Below are positions 49,829-61,395 of a stretch of 64,000 nt of DNA, piece after piece (within the stretch, counting starts at the first letter, position 1; each line of letters starts with the position of its first letter). This DNA is from Garcia nutans. Taxonomy: Eukaryota > Streptophyta > Magnoliopsida > Malpighiales > Euphorbiaceae. A program made the translations under genes and the position numbers. Under the pieces are notes generated by a model. The model made no database searches and was not told the DNA's origin. It was given only the letters and a program-made list of their open reading frames with translations. Location: positions 5,456,001 through 5,520,000 of the forward strand of contig CANTUV010000051.1 of the NCBI GenBank assembly GCA_947685225.1, given 5' to 3'.

Positions 49829-52130
49829 CATCATCATCATACTGTTTTTACAGACCTTAACTCATTCCTGCCGTCAAAATTTTTCTTTCTTATTCCTCTA
49901 TTTATAACTCCTGTTCTTCTTCTAATTTTTTCTTTTATTTCTTATTCATTTAGAGAAATCCCTCTCCTCGTACCCATGCACATTCCCTTTGGCCTAGACT
50001 CATGCTTCCAATACCTATTTCAAACGTTTGGATTCCATTGTCCATGAATAAATGAGGTAAAATCTCAAATTCATACTTTTTTATTGATTGTTTTTATTGT
50101 TTAAAATTTTATTTATTTGTTTTTTTTTACTGATAATGAAAGAAAATTTGAAAGACTCATATGACCTTTACTTCTTATGTTATATCTGCTTTATGTTTCA
50201 GGTGTTCACTTGATTTTTCAAGAAATTTCAAATACCCAAACAAAAAGGTTATTCTTTAAGTCTCCAGTAGGTACTTGTTATTTTATTGATTTTTCCTTGT
50301 ATTTGATATTATTTCTTTGTGTTTTACTTTTTATTATTTTTTCTCTAAAAAAAAAATTTTAACCTGGTCCTAGACATTGCCCCTTTTTTTTTTTGTTTCA
50401 GAATGTTCACCATCCACATTTGATTTTATTATTTCCATTGAAATTGTTTTTATGTGACATATTTTCCGTTTGGTAAGAAAATTAATTTCGACCTTAAATT
50501 ATTTTAAGTTAAACTTTGTTTGAATTTTTTTATATTGTTTCCATATAATAATTATTTTTTTTATCATGTTTTCTATTATTTTTTTTGGATGATTATTAAC
50601 TTTGAGCATATTTAATGCCAAATATGTGTGTTTATGGCTGTTTTAGCCAATTTTACCGTCTGTGTTAATGTATCTTCTATAATTGCTAATTGTTATATTT
50701 TTTTTCTTATTTTGCAAATGAAATAAATGATGCAGATCACTATCTGACTGCATCCTGGTTTAACATTATGTATGTATTTATTTTGGAATTACAACATGAA
50801 TGAAAAATAAAATAAAATAAAATACAATCAGATTATAATAGAGTATTTACTCATTATTTGTGCTTTGAGTGCTGAGAACTTGATGTGGATTTCTTACTAT
50901 TCACTAAATATACTGTCTATACATAGTGGATTTGTGATGCCTTCTTAAAGTCGCAGGACTCTTGTGGAGTACATTTCCTATACTCTAAAGATTTCTTGTC
51001 GATTTTCTCTACCAGAAAATTGTTTTGATTCCCTTTTTTATGTGTTTTTTTACCTTATTTTTTCTTATGAATCTTGTCCTTTTTTTTCTTGTAATTTTTT
51101 GTATGTTTGTGATTTTTAATTTTTCAAATATTGCTTGCTTGATCAAAATTTTAAAATTTTTGTTAAGAACACTACCCGTTCTTATCAAAAATTGAAAAAT
51201 TTCTTTCCCTTTTTTTAGTTTCCTCTCCAGTAAACTTACTTTAGTTTTATCCTTATTTTTGTGTTTTGTTCTTTTTATCTATTTTCTTTTATGAATTTTC
51301 TCCTGTATGCTCTTTCTATGTTTTTTTTTCTTTCCACTCCCTTTTTTTGAGTTTTTTTGCCTGTTTTTTTTTTTTTGAATTTTTGCATGTGTTGGTGATA
51401 GTTGTGGCTAGTTTAAGGTATTGTATGAATGTGTGTGATCATATACTCTATGAAGTATCAATTTCATAAACAATACCATCACTTCCTAATTATATTTGCA
51501 TAAAAATCAGATATCTAAAATATACAACAATATAAAATAAATAAATAATCTAAAGCAATATTTAGATTTATAATAGGAAATTAAAGTTCACAAATTGGTG
51601 ATTTACCTGGTCATGATAATTAGGAGTTGGTAAGATTTTTGTCGTCAATTGCTTTGTCTTCTAAGAATTTTATTAAGTACAGTTCCTGCACTTAATAAAG
51701 TTCAAATTTCCTTTTAGATTTCTTCTACCAAGAAATAATTTTTATGATTTTCTACTCTCATTCTCATTCTCCTTCCTTTTTAATTATGAGTTTTTCTCTT
51801 TGTATTTTGCCAAGTTTTTTTTTTTTTTTTTTTGCATGTCATTTTTTTTGTGTTCTTTTCTTTATTTACAGTGAAATAACTTATATTTTTAATATTTTCA
51901 GGTATGAGGTTAATGGCATTGTAAATAATATTTAATATGGAGTTGCTGTCATTTCTAAAAATGCATGTTATAGAGCTATTACTGCATATTCTTCTGTCCC
52001 TTTTTGTTAATTGAAATTTTGTCCTTTTTATTTGGTGCTGATGTATATAAAAAATGTTTTAAATATTTTATTGTTTAATTTTCTTTCTTTAAATTACTGT
52101 TATTATTATTTTTTAAATAATGAGTTATCA

Positions 52131-52754
52131 TAGTGTGAAAAGTTTGATATTCTACAAAAAGTCTATAATAAATTTTTAATAATATGATAATTAATTTTTA
52201 ATTCCATGTATTAATATTTTTAAGTGATACTGTAGGAATGTTTGATTTTCTTTTTATAATATTTTTGAGATTCAAATTTTATTATCAAATACCTATAACA
52301 GATAATTTTTTAAAAAAATATCAAGGATAATAAATTTAAATTTTATGAGATTTAACATTATAAACATATTAAATTTAAACAAGATCATAAATTAGATAGA
52401 TTACAGAATAAAAATTAAAAATTATAATTATAGTCTAAGTATAACAACTCTAAAATTAAAAATTATTATATCAAATCATAATAAATATTTAATTTATTTA
52501 CGAATTTCATTTTAATATACAAATACAATATACAAATATTTTAAAATTATTTAAGCTCGTATCTTTATAGAAATTTTAAAAAATTTTATAGTTATTATAT
52601 TAAAATATTTAAATAATTATTAATAAAAAATATACCTTGATTTATAATGAATTTTTAAAAGGTAAAATAAAAATTCTTTTATAAATTAGAAAAATTAAAT
52701 CTTTCTTCCTTCACTATTATAATTTACAAAGACTATCGTGCTAACATGGTAAAT
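52131..52754 (-). other. Outer Copia 5' internal remnant, no gene
   Basis: Very AT-rich (long A/T runs), with no frame. By position it lies between the Tat insertion and the outer Copia 5' LTR. Confidence 0.5.
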
Positions 52755-53014
52755 ATAAAAAATTATGAATATAAAAAAATATGAAGAAAAAGAAAAATAT
52801 GGGAAAGAAATAGGTAGAATATGAAAATTTTTATTTCTTATAAATTATGTCATATACAGTGCTCATGATGTATTTATATAATGATACAAGTATGTTTGAG
52901 ATAAGAATCTATAATAAGAAGATTTTAACTATAATCTGAATAAGATAAAATTAATCATAATTTAAATAAAATAAAGTTAATTTAATTTAGTAATCATTCA
53001 CATATTTCAAAACA
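52755..53014 (-). repeat. Outer Copia 5' LTR (approximate)
   Basis: Matches 20995-21258 in block order and ends 'caaaaca'. No tRNA-complementary site could be recognised beside it. Confidence 0.6.
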
Positions 53015-54392
53015 TAATATTTATATTAATAAGTTTTAAATTTATTTAAATATTTTAGAATTCTGAGTTTGAATTCATAATGTAACAAGAACTGAAAAGA
53101 AATTGAAAAAAAGAAAGAAAGAAAGAAGGTAGATGTGGATCCATTATACATATATGGTAAGGGAACTTGTCCACTTGAAATTGGGCATCATTTGCTTACC
53201 ATTTAAAAAGCATATGAAGAAAAGTAACATCATGGCTAGCTAAAAGCAAGCCAAGAATATATTAAAAGCCAATTAATGGGAGGATTGTACATGGGAGACA
53301 AGAAAAACATATCCCCATTAAAACATTAATATTGAGAACATAACTTAATTTTTTCTCATCTATTTATATATATGTCTACTTAACTAAAGAAATGCCCATT
53401 TTCTAACTTATTTATGGATTCGGATCAAATACTTCCATGACTGAATATTCGAGTCCGTGACCCAACTTCAACACAAATTAGTTAAAAGGAATTGGTGAGC
53501 TATAAACGGTTTTTCAAGTGAAAAAATTGAGGCTAATAATATTCACCATGGAAAGGAAGCAAACTAAAGTTGGAATTGACTTGCTTTTTTAACTTGAGCA
53601 TTGCAATAATTTATGCTTTTAAATAATAATGAGCATCACGAGCATCAGGTTCTTATTTGCATAATTTTTTTTTAGTTTTTACAGTTTTGATATTTAAAAG
53701 GCTTTGTTCTAAAGAGAAAAAGTCTCGAGTTTGGGTTCTTTTTTCCTTATTAGGTGTACAATCCATAAAAAATAAGTGCAATGTTTCATAAAACAAAATT
53801 AACAAAGCCTACAGAACAACTACTAGTGATTCTTGACTCTATCAAGCATGCAGCATTTCCAAATTTGTTTTTCTTGGACTCATTTTTTGTATTAATTAGT
53901 GATTATGTGTTGTTTAAGATTGAATATTGAAAGTTCTATTCATATCTAGAAACAAATTCAATTTTGATTATTTTTCTTTTTGATATCTTGATTGAATCCG
54001 AAGTTCTAATGGCGGTCCCTGATTAAGACCTGAATTTTCTCTCTTCATATGTTCCTTGGACCACCTGATATTATTATTATAAAGCAAAGCAGCTGTTGCA
54101 ACCCAATTAAAATTGAACTTTCTCTCTTACTCATTTGCCCACCCATATCAAGAAAGGCTGATTTTGATGGACATTAGAAATATGCTATGCTATATCCAAT
54201 CATGGAGGAAAACAATTAAAATAAAGCCAAAAAGAAAGAAATAGGAAAGGGATTAATTCCATTATAAGGTTCATGTAAAGAACATCAATAATCAAATTAG
54301 TCTTCGACCATCATCATCCCCCAATAATGCTTATTAAATTAGTCTTCAAATATAAGGAAATCTTAGCATCACAACTCATTGCATTTTCTTTG
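53015..54392. other. Intergenic, downstream of the zinc-finger gene
   Basis: Includes a (GAAA)n tract near 53100-53127 and the probable 3' UTR of the minus-strand gene at about 54200-54392. No other gene seen. Confidence 0.6.
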
Positions 54393-55107
54393 TCAAACTG
54401 CTCCACCTGGAAACAGAGAATATTTAAAATTATTACAAAACTGATCATGACATGTCAACCATGCATATGTATGTTTTTTTTTAAAGTACGTCTACTCATA
54501 ATTAAATTGCTTACCATAATCCCTTGGTGTTCTGCATTTGTAACATTCTGTCCTGCTAGCATAATTATGTTCTCCACATCCCATTCTGTTCATTAATCAA
54601 GAATGGATAATTATTAACCATGAATCAAGGATGACCAAGTGAAGAATGCAGGTTGATTTCTCCAATCTTTAATCTTTCCTTTTTTTTCCAGGACAAAAAT
54701 TATTTTTTCTGGAATTATGAGGTTACGAGTTCAAATTACAGTCAGGGTCGAATTAATCAGAGTAGCCAATGTGGAGTAATTAATGAATACACTCACCTCG
54801 TGCAAATCCAGTCACCAGTTTTCCAACCAGGAGGAACACTAGCATCTGATCCATAAATATTACCTCCATATCCACCGCCATAATCATTTTTGGATGCACC
54901 ACAACTATAGCAGCTTGACCTGCTGGCATAGTTATGAGATCCACAGTTCATGGCAGTGCAATACCAGTCTCCAGGCCTTTTATATACGAAATTTGTTGGA
55001 TCAGGGCCACCATACTTTGGATAACTGCAATTTTGGCAAGCTTCCCTTTTCTTGAAATTTATGTGTTGGCATGCAGGGCACATCCAATCTCCTCCTGTCC
55101 AGCTCAT
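54393..55107 (-). CDS. RanBP2-type zinc-finger protein (three fingers)
   Basis: An intact host gene. Coding exons are 54797-55107, 54515-54585 and 54393-54406, joined at GT-AG introns (GTGAGT...AACAG and GTAAGC...TTCCAG). Together they give 396 bases, 131 aa plus TGA. Three RanBP2/NZF fingers follow in order: Cys10/13/24/27 after GDW; Cys50/55/66/69 in GDWYCTAMNCGSHNYASRSS; Cys102/107/118/121 in DWICTRMGCGEHNYASRTEC. A Gly/Tyr-rich linker lies at 76-86. This matches small plant Ran-binding zinc-finger proteins, whose fingers in animal ZRANB2 relatives bind single-stranded RNA, so RNA binding in nucleus or cytoplasm is inferred. The third finger is completed only by splicing exons 1 and 2, which supports the model. 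Confidence 0.92.
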
Positions 55108-55460
55108 TCTCCTAATTAATTTGTTAAGTTAAATTAACCTGTTGCAGAAATAGTAAAAAAAGATTCATTAGAAACGTACAAAAAAAAAAAAAAACTAGAC
55201 CTTTTAAGCTCAATATACTCCTTGTTTTATAAACCCAGTAAGTTTGTTATCAATTGAACTAAAGATTCATCATGTTTCTTCCCTTAATTAAGGTATATAA
55301 AAGCTTATTAATCGGTAGTTGAATATATAGGAAGTATCAGGCAAAAAGGACCGAGAAGCTAACCTTAAGGAAATTGAAGAGTTGAAAAAATGGAAATAAT
55401 AAAGAAGAAACAATGGTGTAACGATTGTATAGAAGAGAGAAGAGAACCAGTGCAGTTGGT
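55108..55460 (-). other. 5' UTR with intron of the zinc-finger gene
   Basis: From a likely start near 55460, a 5' UTR exon ends at 55364 (AAG then GTTAGC). A 225-base intron with a T-tract ends CTGCAACAG at 55139. A short UTR at 55138-55108 leads to the ATG. Leader introns are common in this gene type. Predicted from sequence only. Confidence 0.65.
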
Positions 55461-55485
55461 GATTTGAGTGCTTGGATTGAAAGGC

Positions 55486-55493
55486 CTTATATA
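55486..55493 (-). promoter_or_regulatory. TATA box of the zinc-finger gene
   Basis: TATATAAG on the minus strand, about 30 bases upstream of a CT-rich start region ('tctcttctctcttct' at 55430-55446) typical of plant promoters. Confidence 0.7.
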
Positions 55494-55499
55494 CATGTT

Positions 55500-58160
55500 A
55501 AGCAGCTACAGTCCATGTGCGGGACCATTATATTTGATGGTATTTTTCTTATCTTTGGCCTTTTTTCTATCTGATTGTTTGCTTTAAGTTAAAATTCCAA
55601 GAAAACATTTGAGATAACCTCTGCCATTGGCAGCCTCTTAAGAAATTATTCCTATTGGGCAGAAGGATAGACTAGACATTACTCCTGTGCTGTGTAGGTG
55701 AGAACTGAGAACTGTTTTATGTGCGTGCATGATGCATCGCATACATTTCCATGTACAATTCCAATTATATCCCTTCTTTTTATTATTCCTTTGGCATTAT
55801 TATTCTTTCATACCAAAAAAGCCTTGAGTTTTTATTCTTTGCATGTTTATTTGGTGGAGTATCTGTTTATGAGTTTAAATCTTTACATTTTTTTTTTATT
55901 TTCTGAAAAAAAAAAGAAGAAATAAGATTTTTTTTTAATAATTTTAGAGTAAATTTTGTTCATTATTTTTAAACTTATCAATAATCTATATTAATATCTT
56001 TAAACTTCATTTTTTTTAATTGATAAAAGAGGATAATATTATTGATAATTAATAGTTAATTAATACATCCGGAATAAACTTAGATGAATAAAAATACCAA
56101 ACTTCATTGATCGATGATTTGGCAAGCACAAATCTACAATTAATATAAATATCTTTATACTGTAATTTATAATTTAAAATTTTTATGTACTTTATACCAA
56201 CAATAATACCATTTAATATCTTATATTAAAGCTGCTGACATGAGAGATGGTAAGCTATGTGATCAATTGATCTTTATTTATTTTATTATTATCATTCTAA
56301 ACATAGAACTTGATATTTCGTAGATTGAATCTTGAGCAAGACAAGTGGCAAATTGATTCCTAATTCATTTTGAGGAAAAATGCTAGAGACAAATTAAGAG
56401 GGATTTTAGTCAAGTAGGATAAGCCAGTGACAAGAGATAAAATTCTAATTAGTAAGCAATTTTATGTCTTGAGGAGGTAATTTAAATAATATATTTTTAT
56501 TTAAAAAAATTAAGCATCACAGAGTAGAGGCTATATCAGCCAATTCCAATAAGATAATTAAATAAATGGAATTTAATTAGTCATATAACTTTTTAAATTA
56601 CAAATAAAAATTTAAGGATATATAAGGGTATTTATGATCATCTAAAATTAACTGTTAATATTTACCCCGAATTGTTAAGAAGAAAAATATTGTGTAGAAC
56701 TATAATTACAACATTGCATATTGCACTATAATTACAACAACTGAGGTTGTCTTCAAATGATAGTTTTATTTTAACATCTTTCTATTATTATTTTAAACTA
56801 TTTAAATTAAATTTCCAAATGATGTTAAATAAATACGAGAGAAATCTGCTCTTTATTCTAATCTAATTTCTAAAATGATATTGTAATTTTACCTGCCAAA
56901 TATTAACAAAATTATAAAATTAAATATTAATTTATTTATATAGTTATGAAAAAGTATAGTCAATAATTTATGAAAAAAAAAATATACATTCAATTAGTAA
57001 ATTTTTGTATTGATATGGTGTTTTCCTTCTAAAACAGTATGATATCATCGGATTTTAAAAAATTTATCGGCAGAATATTCTATGGCAATATGAAATTTGT
57101 AAAAACTTATCAACAGTAACAATATAATTTAAATTTATTTTTTTTTATGAAAAATGTATATAGATAGATATATATACATGTGTGCCGTGTATAAATAAAT
57201 ACAAAAACATATTGTGTATTTAATTAGAAATTGAATGTTTCATGCATGCGTTCTTGGTGCATAAGGGGAAGACATTTGCGACCAAAACTTTGACCATGTT
57301 AGTATATTGTTTATTTTATTTTAATCATGGCATGCAGCATCTCTTATACTCTCAACTTAATCAATGATACGTACAAAGATTGGCTTTCTACTATTAAACT
57401 ATATATATGTATGTTGCATTTTTAATTGCTTGCATAAACTAATGGTACTTTAGAGAGCTTGACGTCCATGAAAAAGCGTTGCTGCATTTTTCCTATTTTA
57501 TTTTCTTTTTTTTAGCATGACCATTTTATTTTTCTTGGGTAATTACTATTTAACCTCTAAGATTTATTCTAATTAATTTATTGATTTGTAGCCTTATTTA
57601 TTTTAAGAGAAATGAGTAAAAAAAAAAGAATGAAAATTTTATTTCTGATAAAGAAAAAATAGAAAAATTCAATTCTGACAAAGGATAGGAAACATTCATC
57701 TTCTTTATTTTTATTAATTTTTTTTACTTTTATCATTAAAAAATAAAAATAAAATAAAGTAAAATAGTCTACCTAAATGCACACATCCCTAAGATCCATC
57801 ATCTTTGATCTACCATCACCAGCCATCACGGCAACCCGAATCCTGTTATTCGGGAAATGAGTATATTTCATTAATGGTTCTTAACAAATACATTAATGCA
57901 TTTTTCATCATTTATTCTCAAATCGTCTCATCATTGTTCTTAAAAATTATTCTTTACTTTTTGTTGTCATCCTTCCGTCAATTTTTTTATTTAAAAATAA
58001 TTATAAAAAATTTAATCTTTTTGATAATTTATCCATAGATTTATCAATATAAATAATAAATTTTATTTAATTATTAAATAAAATTATTTTATAATTTATA
58101 ATTTTTTCAGAAACTTGTAGTTAAAATATTAATAAAGTGACAATGTATATATGAAATAGA
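55500..58160. other. AT-rich intergenic, nothing identified
   Basis: Upstream flank of the zinc-finger gene. Long A/T runs, no protein-like frame on either strand and no transposon ends that I could recognise. The plus-strand frames at 55698-55925 and 57805-58038 are composition artefacts. Confidence 0.6.
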
Positions 58161-58225
58161 GTGTAGCCAAAATGGTTAAGTGTTAGTTTTTGCTTGTAAA
58201 GGTTCAAGGGTTGAATCCATGCACC
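58161..58225 (+). mobile_element. tRNA-like Pol III promoter, SINE candidate
   Basis: A box A-like TAGCCAAAATGG (58164-58175) and a box B-like GGTTGAATCC (58209-58218) are 33 bases apart, the tRNA arrangement. The stretch does not fold as a full tRNA by eye, so a tRNA-derived SINE head is the better guess. The body after it is the palindrome pair. Confidence 0.45.
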
Positions 58226-58226
58226 A

Positions 58227-58270
58227 AATTGATTTTAAGAGAATTTTTAAAAATTCTCTTAAAATCAATT
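58227..58270. repeat. Perfect 44-bp palindrome
   Basis: 22-bp arms with no loop, beginning AATTGATTTTAAGAGAATTT. Exact reverse-complement symmetry about 58248/58249. Confidence 0.97.
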
Positions 58271-58273
58271 AGA

Positions 58274-58321
58274 CATCAACTCATTTAAGAGAATTTTTAA
58301 AAATTCTCAAATGAGTTGATG
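58274..58321. repeat. Near-perfect 48-bp palindrome
   Basis: The arms begin CATCAACTCATTT and share the core GAGAATTTTTAAAAATTCTC with the palindrome three bases to the left. The only break in symmetry is an extra AA on the left arm. Confidence 0.97.
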
Positions 58322-58830
58322 TGGCGACATGATAATTACGCACCACATTTCTTGACAATTCAATTTAGGTATTGACGAGGAACTCTTGATAGAATCTGAT
58401 CACTTCTTTAGGATGAAACCTTACCATCAAAGTAAATTTCGTGAAGGCTAGCCCAACAACTCACCGCTAGGGCCCCCACTTCAATACAAGCTTATAAAAA
58501 AATATGAAAATATTTTAAGCATCTAATAAATTTTGTATATTTTTTTAATTTTTTATAGCAACTTTATTGAAAGTCCTATTGAATTTGACTATTGCTTACA
58601 TTATGTTTTGTAGGTTTAGCTAAGAATGTGACAAATTATTCATTAGGAATGCAGATTTTGATTTCTCTTTGAATTGCATTTTTGGAGTTCATTGTCAAAA
58701 TATAGGGTAATTGGATTTATAAATTTTATAATATAAAAAATATTTTTAGTAGTTATTGTTCAAGCTATTAGGAACATAGTTCTATATTTAATAGTCATTG
58801 TCTGAATCATCCAGATAAGGATACCAAGAC

Positions 58831-58848
58831 TCTGATACCGCACCAAAT
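58831..58848 (-). other. Isolated initiator-Met PBS, LTR remnant
   Basis: The minus strand reads TTTGGTGCGGTATCAGAG, a common plant LTR-element primer-binding site. An LTR would lie to its right (58849 onward), but I could not define one. It is probably a fragment of a decayed element. Confidence 0.45.
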
Positions 58849-60869
58849 TTTATATTCAAATAGTAATTTATGTAAAAATCGAGTAATTCGGCTTATAATA
58901 AATTAAGTTTTACAATACAAAACAACTTAGGTTATTTAAATTAAGTTACCTTTCTTATTATAAGTCCATTATATTTTTTGTAATTTTTTTAGGAAATTAC
59001 ACACTTTACGCTTTTTAGGTTTTCTTTTTCAAAATTGTGGACAATTTTGCTTTTTTTTTTTTCCAATTCTATAAGTTGTATAATTTAGCATAATTAAATT
59101 TTATCGCGTATGTGATAGAGTTATAGATAGAAGAAGCTCTAATAGGTCTAAGAAGGCTTAGGTTTGAGAGTGATTATAAAAGTTTAAAGTTTTTGCCACA
59201 AGATCATTTTCAACCGGCGCTGCATATCATGTATAGTTTTTACGTCCTATATATTTTTGTTTTACAATTATAACTATTTTATATTTGGTAAATTAATTGA
59301 GGTTTTGTAATATTATGTTTATATAAATGTTAATGTTATTTTTGTCTATTATAATTTATTTGATTTTGTATTGCTTTAGGATGATAATTGGAGTAGTTGT
59401 AGAGTTTTTTGAAAATTGAATTTTGAAAGTTCATTTTTCCTTTATGATTTTTAATTTTGAAGATTTGACAATAATAATTTTATAAATGAAACTCTGATGA
59501 ATTTTTCTTATAGTTTTTTATATAATTTAACCCAAACTGCAATTTAATTAATATTATTTATTTGCTCTATATATTTGCATATAATATTTTAATTTTTGAA
59601 TAAACTTCATTTTTAAACTAAGATTTTAAGTGAATTTTTCTACAGGTTTAACTATTATAAATTTTTTATATTCTATATAAGTATTTTTATGTATATAGAA
59701 TATAAGAGTATTACACTTAATTTTTAGATTATTTAAATACTTACTAGTTACTAAGTAGTAAGTAGGACTCATAATGTAATGATTTGTACCTTATAAATTA
59801 TAAAAATGAAATACTTAAAAAAATTATTAAATATACATATAATAAATTAATTAATATTTACTAATGAAGCAATATAATAAAATTAGTTGATTTAATTAAA
59901 AATTTATTAAGCTAATAATTGTTTAATTGATAAGTTAAAGGGTAAAAGTAAAATAATGAGAAGTAATTCATCTTCTATTAGTATCAATAATATAAAATTA
60001 TATTTTCTTAGATTGATTTATTATTTAATTTTAAAATTATGTAAATAATTGAAATACATTTCTAATTTTACTTAAAATAAAATAAAAAATTATAATTAAC
60101 AGTTGAATTATATAATTATAAATAGATATATAATTATATAATTAACTTTTTTTTTCATATGTCCAAAAAGGTGTCATTTTAAGTTTGTTTAAAACAGTAT
60201 TGTTTTGGACTAAAATAGTATAGTTTTTATAAATAATATTTTTAATGGATTTATTTTATGGATATTGTAATTGTTTTAATGGATTTTATATAGATTCTTT
60301 TGTGGATATTTTATTGAGTAAATTTTTTCTTATATTTTTATTTTATAAATTAATAAGAATAGGTTTAGATCAATTGGGAAACTAAACCTAAAAACTTTAT
60401 TCCTTTCATGCCTTCATACTCTCATTCTTTAGTTTTGTAAAAACATTCTTGGGTGTAAATTAAACATTCTTGGGTGTAAATATTTATTGTTAATAAAATC
60501 TCTTAAAATTCATGCAATGCCATTGTTTTCATAAATTTTATGGCTTTCTTATTCCAACAAAATTTTTTGTTGTGGAATTAATTTAAGGAATACCATGTCT
60601 TGATAGCAATGTATAATCTTATGTAAAGAGTGATGAAAGCATTTTATTCTATTTAAGTACTTTAAAACTGTGGCACATTTGTAATTTTCACTTTCCAATA
60701 ATATTGAAAATTAGAGAGTAATGTGTATTCATAGTTCCTAAATTTTGGAGGTTTTCCTATTGTTGTCTCCAATTTTCTATTTGTAATGCAAAATTCATTA
60801 AATTTTAATTGAGTTCCCAAAAAACTCCTAATTAACGGTTTCCATCCAAAACACATTTAAGATGTTGAT
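58849..60869. other. AT-rich intergenic, nothing identified
   Basis: No coding frame and no clear repeat ends. Short direct repeat 'aaacattcttgggtgtaaat' at 60442 and 60463. Confidence 0.5.
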
Positions 60870-61065
60870 GTTAGTGGTATTCCTGGGCCATGCTAGGTCA
60901 TGTTTCACCCTAACCCACAGCCTGATCCGAGTTTAACTCGGGCCTCAAAGTTTGGCTTGTGACCGTACCTTAGACCCGTAGGCTTAGATGAACTCAAATC
61001 TTGGTCTCTCTTGGTTGAGTTGGGCCTACTCGTCGGGCCAGGCACAACCCTTAACCCTATTATCT
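60870..61065. other. GC-richer island, possible MITE fragment
   Basis: A 200-base block much richer in GC than its surroundings, with 'gggcc' motifs and the palindrome CCGAGTTTAACTCGG (60925-60939). Similar GGGCC-rich sequences occur in plant hAT-type MITEs. No terminal repeats were found here. Confidence 0.35.
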
Positions 61066-61395
61066 ACTTTGTGATAAAAATTAGTTATTTTTTTTATAAA
61101 GCTTAAGTTGAGCATATTAATAAGATTATGGTTTGATGTATAAATAGATTCTAAAAAAAAAATAATTACTACCATAAAAATATAACAATCAAAAATCAAA
61201 ACATAAAGATAAACTAGATTCACAGTTCACATACCACACTGAAAATAGCAAAAATGACAATTAAGAGACAACAACTACAATCAAACTAAAAATGTTACTA
61301 AGGAGACCGAGACCAAATTCATTACAGGCCAATCATCACTGTGATGAGAGAGGAGAGGAGAGTGATGAAAGTGGTAGAAGTGAGAGTTAAGACAA

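Larger units (their letters stand above)
26439..52130 (-). mobile_element. Tat/Ogre-lineage Ty3/gypsy giant retrotransposon, dead
   Basis: Two long direct repeats (26439-29616 and 48428-52130) flank a minus-strand interior. From right to left it holds a PBS, ORF1, a DUF7745-like/coiled-coil ORF, gag, protease with a G-patch-like tail, RT, RNase H, integrase, a 3' UTR with tandem repeats, and a PPT. Gene order (integrase last) gives Ty3/gypsy. The extra ORF upstream of gag and motif wording (CVDYRNLNHASPKDDF, KCHKCQIYAD) place it in the Tat lineage. It is interrupted by a second-family LTR (about 30060-32076) and a hAT element (39909-43674). Flanking 5-mers ACGTG and TAGTG match only at three positions. 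Net length without insertions is about 20 kb. Confidence 0.9.
48428..52130 (-). repeat. Tat 5' LTR, 3.7 kb
   Basis: It starts TGATAACTC on the minus strand at 52130 and ends near 48428. It is the longer of the two LTRs because of the 49450-49970 segment. The small frames within it, such as 50177-50362 and 51266-51469, recur in the other LTR and are T-rich chance frames. Confidence 0.9.
20995..53014 (-). mobile_element. Degenerate Copia element hosting all nested insertions
   Basis: The left LTR-like block (about 20995-21258) matches about 52755-53014 in order: an 'aaatatgagaaagaaatag'-type block, 'atttcttgtaagttatgt', 'ctataatctg(g/a)at' and 'taatcataat', ending in 'aaca'. Between them, on the minus strand, decayed Copia RNase H, RT and integrase run from 21480 to 24270. 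A solo LTR interrupts and the sequence resumes at 25678. The Tat element follows, and after 52130 the remaining leader reaches the right LTR. Subtracting insertions leaves about 5 kb, normal for Copia. I see no clear PBS or target duplication, and the LTR outer ends are approximate. Confidence 0.65.

Noticed and set aside
58161..58225. Functional tRNA gene
   Set aside because: Box A and B spacing fits, but the acceptor and anticodon stems do not pair by eye. It is kept only as a SINE candidate.
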